DNA of 64,000 nt from an uncultured Clostridia bacterium (GTDB lineage: Bacteria; Bacillota; Clostridia; Oscillospirales; Ruminococcaceae): positions 1-64,000 of the forward strand of contig CALXAM010000058.1 in assembly GCA_944386285.1 (NCBI GenBank), read 5' to 3'. A program made the position numbers and the translations under genes. Below, piece by piece: positions 27,954 to 35,693 of the stretch; position 1 is the stretch's first letter; each line of letters opens with the position of its first letter. The notes beneath the pieces are model-generated. The model was given only the letters and a program-made list of their open reading frames with translations, was not told where the DNA came from and searched no databases.

Positions 27954-28113
27954 TTGCATTTCGGCAAAAATCATGCTATGATATTTGTTGCTGTATAGTC
28001 CAAACGTGTCTCTCGTGCTTATCGTTAAAAGCAACCGGACTATAAGATACACAGATAAGCGTATTGTTTCAAAAAACATTCGCTTTATGTATAACGAGGA
28101 GGTGCAAACAAGT
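27954..28113 (+). promoter_or_regulatory. rpsT promoter and structured leader
   Basis: TTGCAT (27954-27959), 17 bases, TATGAT (27977-27982). The transcript would have a leader of about 124 bases. In it TATAGTCC (27994-28001) pairs with GGACTATA (28037-28044), closing a stem over a 35-base interior. This would suit an autogenous S20 leader; I cannot confirm a known motif. Confidence 0.6.
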
Positions 28114-28368
28114 ATGCCGAACATTAAATCCGCTAAAAAAAGAGTTCAGGTCAACGCTGTCAGAGCTGCTCGCAACAAAGCTGCAAATTCTGAACTGAAA
28201 ACACTGCTCAAAAAAGCAAACAACGCTATTGAAACAAACAGCGAAGACAAAGCAGAAGCTGTGAAAGTTGCAATCAAAAAGATTGACCAGGCTTGTGCAA
28301 AAGGTCTGATGCACAAAAATAAAGCTGCAAGAAAAAAATCGCAGATCATGCGTAAAGCAAACGCGTAA
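28114..28368 (+). CDS. rpsT: 30S ribosomal protein S20
   Basis: The 84-residue Lys/Ala-rich protein begins MPNIKSAKKRVQVNAVRAARN and ends KAARKKSQIMRKANA, the standard S20 helical bundle that binds 16S rRNA. ATG 28114 follows AGGAGGTG. The frame is open upstream to 27985 but that part is leader RNA. Confidence 0.97.
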   Translation: MPNIKSAKKRVQVNAVRAARNKAANSELKTLLKKANNAIETNSEDKAEAVKVAIKKIDQACAKGLMHKNKAARKKSQIMRKANA

Positions 28369-28392
28369 TTTTCTATGCAATAACAAGCAAAT

Positions 28393-28424
28393 GGGAACGA
28401 AGGTGTGTCGTTCCCGTTTTTTGT
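28393..28424 (+). terminator. Terminator of rpsT
   Basis: GGGAACGA and TCGTTCCC around 7 bases, followed by GTTTTTTGTTTT. Confidence 0.88.
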
Positions 28425-28429
28425 TTTAC

Positions 28430-28458
28430 TTGACAAATCCTCTCTTGTCCGCTATCAT
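28430..28458 (+). promoter_or_regulatory. Promoter of the small membrane protein gene
   Basis: TTGACA (28430-28435), 17 bases, TATCAT (28453-28458), 22 bases before the start codon and just after the rpsT terminator. Confidence 0.75.
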
Positions 28459-28480
28459 AGGAAAAAAGGAGGAATTGCCG

Positions 28481-28654
28481 ATGAAAGAGATCCGTCCATC
28501 TGAAGAAAAATCTAAAACGACCGTTCCGATTATTTCCCTGCTGCTTACGATCGCTGCACTTGCAATGACTTCTGCTTACGTGCTGTATAAATACACAAGC
28601 GACCGCTCTTATCGCCGCAAATGGAAAGATTATGATGACTGCGGTCTGGCATAA
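28481..28654 (+). CDS. Small membrane protein (57 residues), unknown
   Basis: The protein has a charged N-terminus (MKEIRPSEEKSK), one membrane segment (about residues 15-36, TVPIISLLLTIAALAMTSAYVLY) and a basic/acidic tail ending YDDCGLA. AAAGGAGG lies 8 bases before its ATG, and a near-consensus promoter and a strong terminator frame it, so it is a real gene despite its size. I do not recognise a family. Confidence 0.7.
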   Translation: MKEIRPSEEKSKTTVPIISLLLTIAALAMTSAYVLYKYTSDRSYRRKWKDYDDCGLA

Positions 28655-28679
28655 TATTGACAAATTGTTTTATGGCTTA

Positions 28680-28731
28680 AAGACCGTTCGTTTAAAATGC
28701 GGAATTTGTCGCATTTTAAACGAACGGTCTT
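28680..28731 (+). terminator. Terminator with 22-bp perfect stem
   Basis: Bases 28680-28701 and 28710-28731 are exact complements around 8 bases, followed by a T-rich run. It ends the small membrane protein transcript. Confidence 0.85.
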
Positions 28732-28752
28732 TCTGTTTTCCAATGAAAAATA

Positions 28753-28785
28753 AAAAACGAGCAGCAAAAATTGCTGCTCGTTTTT
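28753..28785 (-). terminator. Terminator of the SGNH surface protein gene
   Basis: AAAAACGAGCAGCAA and TTGCTGCTCGTTTTT around a 3-base loop, 40 bases after the surface-protein stop on the minus strand. Confidence 0.85.
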
Positions 28786-28825
28786 GTTTCATTTCTTTAT
28801 ATCCTTACAAAATGCTATTTATTGA

Positions 28826-31800
28826 TCATTTTGAAGAATATTTCTTTTTCGCATAAACAGCTGTTGCAAGTCCTGCTGTGCCTGCCGCAAATAGAAGCAT
28901 CATCCACCATGCAACTGTATTGTTATCGCCAGTATCTGGCATTTCCTCTGTAGCTGTCGTTTTCCATCCTGCATAAACCGTTTGACTATGATCCAATGTT
29001 ACATTGGTAACCGGTTCTGTCAGCGCTTCATCTGCATACCAGCCGGTAAACACTTCATCCGCTTTCGTCGGCACATAATCTGCCAAGTCAATGACTGTGC
29101 CGTCAAATGCGGTGATTGCATCGATCGCTTCGCCGCCATTTGTTTCAAACGTCAGTGTGTAGCATTCCTTCACCGCAAAGGAAACGTTTACGGATGCAAC
29201 AGCTACATTCGATGCACTGTCTGCGCCGCGGAAGAAGGAGATTTTATCAATCGCGCCAGTAAACGAAAGTGTTTCATCGTATGTGCCGATATCAAGATCA
29301 GCTTTTGGCCGAATCGCTACAGTAATCGATTCACCAACATCTAACGTTGTATCGGCAGGCATTTCGATTTCATACGCTGCAGAAGTTGGTGCAGTCAATA
29401 TCAACGGCATATTACCTGTATTTTTGATTGTGACCGTTTCCGCCTCTGGCTGCTCATAGTCAGGTGTCACTGTTTCAAATGTAATTTCAGAAGGTGATGC
29501 ACTGATTCCCGATACGATCTCATGGAACGAACAACGGAAATACGGAGAATATTTGATAATACCGTCCACCCACATTCCTTGAACAGGAGTAATCATATCA
29601 GAAAGGAACCCAGGATATTTTTCCATCAAAACACTCGTGTTTCCTTCCCAAATTTCTGCATATGTTTTTGATGTCGCATAGACAAACACACCGTCTCCCG
29701 CTTCAAATGCATTGTACTTTCCGTGAAGGTCAAGGCTTACGCTTTCATTGATGATGATATAATACTGCGAAGCCATCGCAATTTCCGCAGCCTCAACCTC
29801 TAAAGAACCATCACCGGATATGGTCAAATTGCCTGCATGCACACCAATGCCAAAATTTATGTTATTGCCACGAATCACATTCTCGCCTTTTAATACGATT
29901 GTCAAATCGCCTTTTGCGTAAATACCGGCATTCTCTGCTTCATATGGCGTGTCAATCACTGCATTTTCAAGTGTCAGCGTATTCGTTTGAGGATCAAAAC
30001 TTACACCCGATACACTGCCGCCATTAAGCATATCCACATTATTGACAAAAAGTTCTTCAAGTGGTTCAACCTGTTCTACTAATACACCATTTTGAATTGT
30101 AACATCCGTATCGGAAAGGAAGAAGTATTCCTCTCCAATTTTTATAACGTTACCAGCATACAACGCGCTTCCTCGTGCACTTGCCTGAATATTGACTGTC
30201 CCGCCAATAACGAGATTCTCACCTACATAGATGGCATTATCTACTGCTTCCACTTCTAAGGAACCGTCGCCAATAATCGTCAAACTGCCCGGATCCACAT
30301 CAATACCATAATCCATTTCTTCTCCGCGAATGACATTTTCACCTTTTAACACGATTGTCAAATCGCCTTCTGCGTAGATGCCGTCACCATAACCTTCTTC
30401 GCATACGGTGTCAATCACTGCATTTTCAAGTGTCAGCGTATTCGTTTCCGGATCAAAACTTACGCCTGGTACACTGCCGCCATTAAGCACGTCCACATTA
30501 TTGACCCAAAGAGTCTGAAGCGACTGTTCTTGTGCCACTAATGCACCTTTTTCAATGGTTACTTCTGTCGCTGAAGAGGTAATATTTTCGTTGCCAATGA
30601 AAATAGAACCGCCTGCATACAACGCCCGCTCTTGTGCACTTGCCTGAATATCGACTGTTCCGCCAATAAGGAGATTCTCACCTGCATAGATGGCATTATC
30701 TACTGCTTCCACTTCTAAGGAACCGTCGCCAATAATCGTCAAACTGCCCGGATCCACATCAATACCATAATCCATTTTTTCTCCGCGAATGACATTTTCA
30801 CCTTTTAACACGATTGTCAAATCACCTTCTGCGTAGATGCCGTCACCATAACCTTCTTCGCATACGGTGTCAATCACTGCATTTTCAAGTGTCAGCGTAT
30901 TCGTTTCAGGATCAAAACTTACGCCCGGTACACTGCCGCCATTAAGCATATCCACATTATTGACCCACAGTGCAAACATTGGAACTGGTGTATCGATTTC
31001 CTTCAAAACCATGGCAGAAATCAAGCTATGCCCCATATCGTTCGGATGAAAATCTAAATCAAAATCAAGCGCGCTATTATAATATGCATTGCAGCAGCTT
31101 TCTTCTGTATTTTCTAACATTTCATTAAATCCTGTATAAAGGTCTAACAAAATATAGCTATCGGTTCCTGCTGCAATTTGCTTGTTAATCTGTACAATTG
31201 CCGCGTCAAATACGTCGGAAATCTCTTTCATCTCCTCTGGAAATGCTGCGTACGGATTATACAGATTTGTTACCATAAGTAACACATCCGGATTCACAGA
31301 TCGAATCGTGGCAATGATACTGCTGAAATTCTGCTGAAATTTCTGCATTGCAGTAATTGTTTCAGGAGATGTCACAAATTCTGAAAAATTCTTCATTGCC
31401 GCCATCAGTACAGTAATACGCAGCGGTGAAGTTTTATCCGCCAGTATCTTCTGCACTTCTTCTCCGGTAATCTGCGCCGTTTCTTCTTTTCCTTCGTTAT
31501 ATTGTGCAGCTATGAAGTCATATAGCACATTCATAAAATCATTGCCGCCAATTGTGACGGTGATGACATCAGCTGTAGCCACAGCCTTGATTTCAGGGCT
31601 ATCAGCATCTTTCAGTTTTTCTAACAAGCTCTGTGTGGTCTCTCCGTCTTTCGCCAAATTAGTAAGCGAAAGAGCAGCGCTTGCTGCAACATCATTCGGA
31701 AAACTTTGGTCTGTGTCATCCAGCCCATATCCTGTACTGATGCTGTCGCCCAGCGCTACATAATCGATACTTTCCGCAGCCATTGCCGTTACAGGCAACA

Positions 31801-31864
31801 ACGAAACAAAAAGCATGCAAGACACTAAAATCGCACATATACGCTTGCATAATGTTTTCTTCAT
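28826..31864 (-). CDS. Cell-wall-anchored SGNH/GDSL hydrolase with tandem repeats
   Basis: The 1012-residue protein has a signal peptide (to about AMA at residue 29), an SGNH hydrolase domain (GDS at 39-41, GGND at 106-109, DFHPNDMGH near 280), three repeats of 153 residues from residue 299 resembling beta-solenoid units, an ASPM/choice-of-anchor-like beta domain (ASPSEITFETV..), an InlB-type B-repeat (YTLTFETNGGEAID) and a C-terminal sorting signal MPDTG, membrane segment and KKKYSSK. It is likely a sortase-anchored esterase acting on host or microbial glycans. ATG 31864 follows AGGAGGAAG. Substrate unknown. Confidence 0.88.
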   Translation of the reverse strand: MKKTLCKRICAILVSCMLFVSLLPVTAMAAESIDYVALGDSISTGYGLDDTDQSFPNDVAASAALSLTNLAKDGETTQSLLEKLKDADSPEIKAVATADVITVTIGGNDFMNVLYDFIAAQYNEGKEETAQITGEEVQKILADKTSPLRITVLMAAMKNFSEFVTSPETITAMQKFQQNFSSIIATIRSVNPDVLLMVTNLYNPYAAFPEEMKEISDVFDAAIVQINKQIAAGTDSYILLDLYTGFNEMLENTEESCCNAYYNSALDFDLDFHPNDMGHSLISAMVLKEIDTPVPMFALWVNNVDMLNGGSVPGVSFDPETNTLTLENAVIDTVCEEGYGDGIYAEGDLTIVLKGENVIRGEKMDYGIDVDPGSLTIIGDGSLEVEAVDNAIYAGENLLIGGTVDIQASAQERALYAGGSIFIGNENITSSATEVTIEKGALVAQEQSLQTLWVNNVDVLNGGSVPGVSFDPETNTLTLENAVIDTVCEEGYGDGIYAEGDLTIVLKGENVIRGEEMDYGIDVDPGSLTIIGDGSLEVEAVDNAIYVGENLVIGGTVNIQASARGSALYAGNVIKIGEEYFFLSDTDVTIQNGVLVEQVEPLEELFVNNVDMLNGGSVSGVSFDPQTNTLTLENAVIDTPYEAENAGIYAKGDLTIVLKGENVIRGNNINFGIGVHAGNLTISGDGSLEVEAAEIAMASQYYIIINESVSLDLHGKYNAFEAGDGVFVYATSKTYAEIWEGNTSVLMEKYPGFLSDMITPVQGMWVDGIIKYSPYFRCSFHEIVSGISASPSEITFETVTPDYEQPEAETVTIKNTGNMPLILTAPTSAAYEIEMPADTTLDVGESITVAIRPKADLDIGTYDETLSFTGAIDKISFFRGADSASNVAVASVNVSFAVKECYTLTFETNGGEAIDAITAFDGTVIDLADYVPTKADEVFTGWYADEALTEPVTNVTLDHSQTVYAGWKTTATEEMPDTGDNNTVAWWMMLLFAAGTAGLATAVYAKKKYSSK
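29755..30970 (-). repeat. Three in-frame 459-bp repeats in the surface protein gene
   Basis: Units begin at 30970, 30511 and 30052 (minus strand), an exact 459-base period, each encoding L(W/F)VNNVDxLNGGSV. Units 1 and 2 are nearly identical at DNA level over most of their length; unit 3 is more diverged and runs out near 29755. Recent duplication and copy-number change by recombination are likely. Confidence 0.9.
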
Positions 31865-32155
31865 CTTTCTTCCTCCTATCTGTTGTTTATATTGCATCCT
31901 GTGCCACATTTACTTCCATCGCTTTTCTTTATACCCGCATACACTGCGCTATATCTACGATATTAGCTACCAATATGGCACGATCTGCAATCCGTACACG
32001 ATAGATTATCCGACGCTTTTATATATTCACAGACAATCTTTCTAATAGGCGCAGCCGTTCATACAAAATTGCCGTACCTTCTCATGTCTCATCAAACCAC
32101 CAACATAAATTGGCTGTTTGATATTCAGTACAACAGCAGTATAACAAAAAAGAAG
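31865..32155 (-). promoter_or_regulatory. Upstream region of the surface protein gene
   Basis: About 290 bases without a gene. No clear vegetative promoter stands out. An imperfect inverted repeat, GCTATATC-TAC-GATATTAGC, lies at about 31949-31968 and could be an operator, perhaps for the adjacent LuxR-type regulator. The region is otherwise plain. Confidence 0.35.
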
Positions 32156-32212
32156 AGCCTTGCCATCACCCGTTCTGAATAGAAAAACGGGTGATAACAA
32201 AGCCCTTTCAAC
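32156..32212 (-). terminator. Terminator of the LuxR-type regulator gene
   Basis: ATCACCCGTT pairs with AACGGGTGAT within a longer imperfect stem (GGGCTTTG/CAAGGCTCTT), ending in a T-rich run on the minus strand. Confidence 0.75.
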
Positions 32213-32219
32213 AGATTAT

Positions 32220-33407
32220 TTATAGAAGCATATACTTTTTAAGTTCTTGACGATGTTTGATATGTAGTTTCTGCAAAGCCACAGAAATATGCTGTTTCAC
32301 AGTGTGAGGGGAAATGTTTAAGTGCGCACTGATTTCTTGATTGGTCCATCCGCGCGCCGCCAGCATTGCAGTCACAAATTCAGTAGTCGTTAAGTCATCC
32401 GCTACAAAATGTCCTGTTTCCGGATTATGAATCTTTCTCCATCCTGCTGAAAACCGATAAGTAATTGCAATAATTCGTTTAAAATCTTTAGGCCACTGCG
32501 GCTTAATTACCGCTTCAAGCATTCCTCCTAGAAGTCCGTGATGCTCCCCAAGCCCCTCAATCAAATCATCCGGACGTGCCAGTGTCCATGCGGCAAGCAA
32601 ATGTGTCTTCGCCTGCTCAGGCTGCCGCAAACTCATATAGTTCATGACTGCAACAAGATGCAAATAAATTGCAGGAATCAGATAATTCTCTGCGCCCATT
32701 GATAAGGTTGCCTCTGCCATACCGGCACTTTTGGCATACTCGCCTTGCAAATACAACAAATGCGCCTGTACATAAAGCGCAAATGCACGTAATCCGGGCG
32801 GCAAAAGCGGTAAAAATTCTTGCGTTGGCGGCAGTTCCTGTGGCAGTGGAAGATGAAGCAATACAGCGGCCGCAAATGCAACAAAAGTTTCGGCAGCTCG
32901 CAGCTCGGGAACGGCGTACGCAGCTTTTTGAAGATATCGCTGAAGTTCTGAAAGGGCATAACGCGTGGAACGGGATTGTCCGATGGAAAGATTCGCATAG
33001 GCATAGATCAGGTAAGCAGAAAGACGAACGCCCAAATCTTCTTGCTCCAGTAACGTCTCTGTTTCATGCACAGCCTTTTCCGGCTGACCGCTGAAATAGT
33101 AATATTCCGCCATTGCCACTTTACGCTGCAAGTTATTTGTCATTAACTCAATGCACGACATACAGTTTCCAGGTACAAACGCACTGTTCATCAAAGGCAT
33201 TAGCCCTTCCCCGATGAAAGTAGATTGCTCTTGTGATTGTTGTTTGATACTGCGGGGATCCTGCGGTTTTTGTGCATTTGAGGGGATGCCCCATGATTTT
33301 CCAAATTTTACGACACCCTCAATTCTGCCTTCCGCGCAGTATTTTTGCACGAGTCTACTAGAAATCCCCCATTTTTCAGCAGCTTCTCCCACCGTGATAT
33401 ACTCCAT
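32220..33407 (-). CDS. LuxR-type regulator with N-terminal MerR-like HTH
   Basis: The 395-residue protein has a short N-terminal excisionase/MerR-like HTH (MEYITVGEAAEKWGISSRLVQKYCAEGRIEG..GKSWGIP), a helical TPR-like middle (AEYYYFSGQPEKAVHE, LYLQGEYAKSAGMAEA) and a C-terminal LuxR HTH (LAARGWTNQEISAHLNISPHTVKQHISVALQKLHI). It binds DNA, probably at two kinds of site, and the TPR part may sense a ligand or peptide. The gene is next to the SGNH surface gene and may control it. ATG 33407 follows GGGGGGAG. Confidence 0.85.
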   Translation of the reverse strand: MEYITVGEAAEKWGISSRLVQKYCAEGRIEGVVKFGKSWGIPSNAQKPQDPRSIKQQSQEQSTFIGEGLMPLMNSAFVPGNCMSCIELMTNNLQRKVAMAEYYYFSGQPEKAVHETETLLEQEDLGVRLSAYLIYAYANLSIGQSRSTRYALSELQRYLQKAAYAVPELRAAETFVAFAAAVLLHLPLPQELPPTQEFLPLLPPGLRAFALYVQAHLLYLQGEYAKSAGMAEATLSMGAENYLIPAIYLHLVAVMNYMSLRQPEQAKTHLLAAWTLARPDDLIEGLGEHHGLLGGMLEAVIKPQWPKDFKRIIAITYRFSAGWRKIHNPETGHFVADDLTTTEFVTAMLAARGWTNQEISAHLNISPHTVKQHISVALQKLHIKHRQELKKYMLL

Positions 33408-33504
33408 TTTGACTCCCCCCTGTGCAAGTCTTGCCGTCTTTTGCAAGCGTATATCCTGATTCGTTTTTTTTCATAGTTTTCTATTCGCAATTACGTATAG
33501 TTTT

Positions 33505-33533
33505 ATTATATTCGTTCTCTTTGCACTTTTCAA
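33505..33533 (-). promoter_or_regulatory. Promoter of the LuxR-type regulator gene
   Basis: On the minus strand TTGAAA (33533-33528), 17 bases, TATAAT (33510-33505). Confidence 0.7.
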
Positions 33534-33553
33534 TAAATAAATTCCACTGATAT

Positions 33554-33592
33554 AAAAAACCTGCCAATGCAAATGAATCGGCAGGCTTTTTT
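33554..33592 (-). terminator. Terminator of the lipoprotein operon
   Basis: AAAAAAGCCTGCC on the minus strand pairs with GGCAGGTTTTTT around an 14-base loop, just after the lipoprotein stop. Confidence 0.75.
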
Positions 33593-33598
33593 CCTTAT

Positions 33599-34276
33599 TT
33601 ACTTATGCGTTTTAAAATAGGGCGTATTTTCTGTGGTACATTCACATAAATCCCAGATCATGCGCCGACAGTTATCGAATGCTTTCTGCGGATTTTTCTC
33701 ATATGGCACCGCATTTTGCTGTGCAATATCCGCTTTCATCAATGTCAAATATTCTTCAAGTGTTTCGCTGTCCATCTTCTTTCCGATGCAGCCGGCAAAT
33801 TCTGCTCGGATATAGTCACACGCTTTTTCATAGGACGGTGCTTTGGGTCCTATCAGCGATCCCTCCGAACGAAACGGCAGCCGGTCTTCAAACAGCGCAC
33901 GCACTTTGGTCACATACGCCTGCTGATCAGTTTCAAACAACTCGAAATCAATACTGGGACTTCCCTGTTCATGTGCAATCATCTCAGTGAGCACTGTGCT
34001 GTCAATGCGTCCCTCGTATTCCTTGCCGACTGCGGCAATCGCCTCCCGCCGGTTTTGATGCGTGACCTGCGGCGGCAGTTTTTCACTCTGTTCACTGGTC
34101 ATTTCTTCCGGTTCCGACCGTTTTGGCGGGTCCGGCGCAGGAACCGGGGTTTCCTGTTTGTCTGTCAAATCGGGAATCAGCGTGCTTTCTTCCGTTTCCG
34201 TATACTGCTTACAGCCCGTGCACAAAACAGCCACTGTAAGTAAAACACCTATTCCAATCAAGTAAATACGTTTCAT
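33599..34276 (-). CDS. Lipoprotein of unknown function
   Basis: A 225-residue protein with a lipoprotein signal peptide (MKRIYLIGIGVLLTVAVLCTGC; lipobox CTGC at about 19-22), a Pro/Glu/Thr-rich linker and a soluble helical domain with several Cys and Tyr residues. I do not recognise a family. It follows the exported protein at 34847 by 28 bases and is probably cotranscribed. ATG 34276 is chosen because it opens the signal peptide; the longer frame runs into the neighbour. Confidence 0.7.
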   Translation of the reverse strand: MKRIYLIGIGVLLTVAVLCTGCKQYTETEESTLIPDLTDKQETPVPAPDPPKRSEPEEMTSEQSEKLPPQVTHQNRREAIAAVGKEYEGRIDSTVLTEMIAHEQGSPSIDFELFETDQQAYVTKVRALFEDRLPFRSEGSLIGPKAPSYEKACDYIRAEFAGCIGKKMDSETLEEYLTLMKADIAQQNAVPYEKNPQKAFDNCRRMIWDLCECTTENTPYFKTHK

Positions 34277-34304
34277 ACTATCACCTGTCCTTATTGATTT
34301 CCTC

Positions 34305-34847
34305 TCAAGATCCCCACGGCGACTGCATGCCATGACGTTCCTGTCCTGCGGTGAACGTTTCATAAAGCGGGAGCGATTTCGGATCTTTGATCTCATAGAG
34401 ATACTCGTCAATTTTGAGTGCATATTCTCCGTTTGGCTGATAATCTACCGGAACACCGTGCGCATCAATTTCCGGATTCAGCTGATAGAAATAGATACGA
34501 TACTCTCCCGACTGCGTTTTGATGGTTGCAACACCCGGTCCACCGCCGTTGGCGATTCTTTCATCCGGCGCTTTTTCACCGCGCTTCACCTCAGCGCTCT
34601 GAATGAAATCCGTCCACATCTTCACCAAATCTTCATCGCTGAATACCACCCAGTCGGCTGAATCCAGCGGCATATGCTCCTCTATTTCCAAAATCGGTTC
34701 TTCCAAAAGCTCTTTGTACTGCTTCATTTCCCGAAGCGGCTCCCACTGCGGCGGTTTTTGATTCACAAGGAAAAGTGAAACGCAAATGACCGCCGCAATA
34801 CAGACCGCACCGATACCAATCAGTATGATTTTTAACGTTTTGCTCAT
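34305..34847 (-). CDS. Membrane-anchored exported protein, unknown
   Basis: A 180-residue protein with one N-terminal membrane segment (residues 5-28) and an extracytoplasmic domain containing ADWVVFSDEDLVKMWTDFI, a beta-rich middle (GVATIKTQSGEYRIYFYQL) and a short C-terminus. It may measure or bind something outside the cell; I do not recognise a family. A perfect promoter lies 100 bases upstream, and the lipoprotein gene follows. Confidence 0.7.
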   Translation of the reverse strand: MSKTLKIILIGIGAVCIAAVICVSLFLVNQKPPQWEPLREMKQYKELLEEPILEIEEHMPLDSADWVVFSDEDLVKMWTDFIQSAEVKRGEKAPDERIANGGGPGVATIKTQSGEYRIYFYQLNPEIDAHGVPVDYQPNGEYALKIDEYLYEIKDPKSLPLYETFTAGQERHGMQSPWGS

Positions 34848-34953
34848 AGGTTGCGCCTCCTATTTCACAAGTAACACAAAAGCAAGCATTACTGTCCATC
34901 GGTATCAACCCCTCAAGATCATCCGTAATTGGTGTTATTTTCTTGTCAATCTC

Positions 34954-34982
34954 ATTATATCAACCTTATTATAATATGTCAA
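34954..34982 (-). promoter_or_regulatory. Consensus promoter of the exported protein/lipoprotein operon
   Basis: On the minus strand TTGACA (34982-34977), 17 bases, TATAAT (34959-34954). A second TTGACA lies just downstream (34949-34944) without a matching -10. Confidence 0.8.
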
Positions 34983-35028
34983 CAGTTATCAAGATATATA
35001 AATCAATTTTCTGAATATATTTTTATTT

Positions 35029-35440
35029 GCGCCTAAGGCGCACCTGCGGTGGGCACGCCGCGCACGCAGAGACTGCATATTTGGTCGCTCTGAGTCCCGC
35101 GTCAAACTTCGCCGCGAGCGTCTCACTCTATAAAAGCAAAAAACTGCGGCCGCATATTGCTGACCGCAGCGGGCTAAGCCCGATTTATTTCGTTTATGAC
35201 CGACACGAACTGATCCCTTAAAAAACAAAAGAGCCTGAACGCAGCGCCTAAGGCGCATTGATTTCGCGCACGTAAACATTACACATTTTCGTGCTTTGAT
35301 CCCCGCGACAGACTATCGTCGCGAGCGTCTCGCTCTATAAAAACAAAAAACCTGCGGCCGCGAATTGCTGACCGCAGCGGGCTAAGCCCGATTTATTTTA
35401 TCCATCATCGACGTGAGGCACTTCGCCCGAAAAACAAAAA
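35029..35440. repeat. Two tandem ~210-bp structured repeats behind tRNA-Leu
   Basis: Each unit starts with GCGCCTAAGGCGC (35029 and 35245) and contains, in order on the plus strand, GCGAGCGTCTC, CTATAAAA.CAAAAAA, CTGCGGCCGC..ATTGCTGACCGCAG, CGGGCTAAGCCCGATTTATT and a tail like GAG.C.GAACGCA. On the minus strand each shows hairpins CGGGC-TTA-GCCCG and CTGCGG..CCGCAG plus T-run (a terminator), then GAGYG-AGA-CGCTC. The unit ends resemble the tRNA terminators nearby. No gene is present. Confidence 0.8.
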
Positions 35441-35469
35441 GAGTCCGAACGCAAACTGCGTCCAGACTC
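35441..35469 (-). terminator. Terminator of tRNA-Leu
   Basis: On the minus strand GAGTCTGGACGCA-GTT-TGCGTTCGGACTC (two G-U pairs) followed by TTTTTGTTTTT. Nearly the same hairpin ends tRNA-Arg at 39251. Confidence 0.9.
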
Positions 35470-35476
35470 AGTCTGG

Positions 35477-35565
35477 TGGTGCTGGTGACCGGAATCGAAC
35501 CGGTACGAGGGAAAAGCCTCACGGGATTTTAAGTCCCGGGCGTCTGCCAGTTCCGCCACACCAGC
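35477..35565 (-). tRNA. tRNA-Leu (anticodon UAA)
   Basis: An 89-base class II tRNA with acceptor GCTGGTG/CACCAGC, anticodon stem CGGGA-CTTAAAA-TCCCG, a long variable arm (GAGGCTTTTCCCTC), T-arm CCGGTTCGATTCCGG and encoded CCA. A strong promoter and a terminator frame it. Confidence 0.95.
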
Positions 35566-35581
35566 GAAAGGGTACTTATTT

Positions 35582-35610
35582 ATTATATGCAATAAGTCTC
35601 CTTTTGTCAA
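35582..35610 (-). promoter_or_regulatory. Consensus promoter of tRNA-Leu
   Basis: On the minus strand TTGACA (35610-35605), 17 bases, TATAAT (35587-35582). Confidence 0.85.
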
Positions 35611-35644
35611 GAAAAAAGTGCATCATTCTGATGATTTCACAAAT

Positions 35645-35682
35645 AAAAGCAAGCGGCGAAAAATCCGCCGCTTGTTTTTTAT
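35645..35682 (-). terminator. Terminator of the Na/Pi transporter gene
   Basis: CAAGCGGCG and CGCCGCTTG pair around 7 bases with T-rich flanks, just after the transporter stop. Confidence 0.8.
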
Positions 35683-35693
35683 TCCGTGTGATA

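Noticed and set aside
29755-30970. Possible CRISPR-like or mobile repeat array
   Set aside because: The repeats are long (459 bp), contiguous and in frame within a surface protein gene; there are no spacers and no cas genes in the window.
33716-34243. 175-residue open frame on the plus strand
   Set aside because: Antisense to the lipoprotein gene, which has a clear lipobox and ribosome site.
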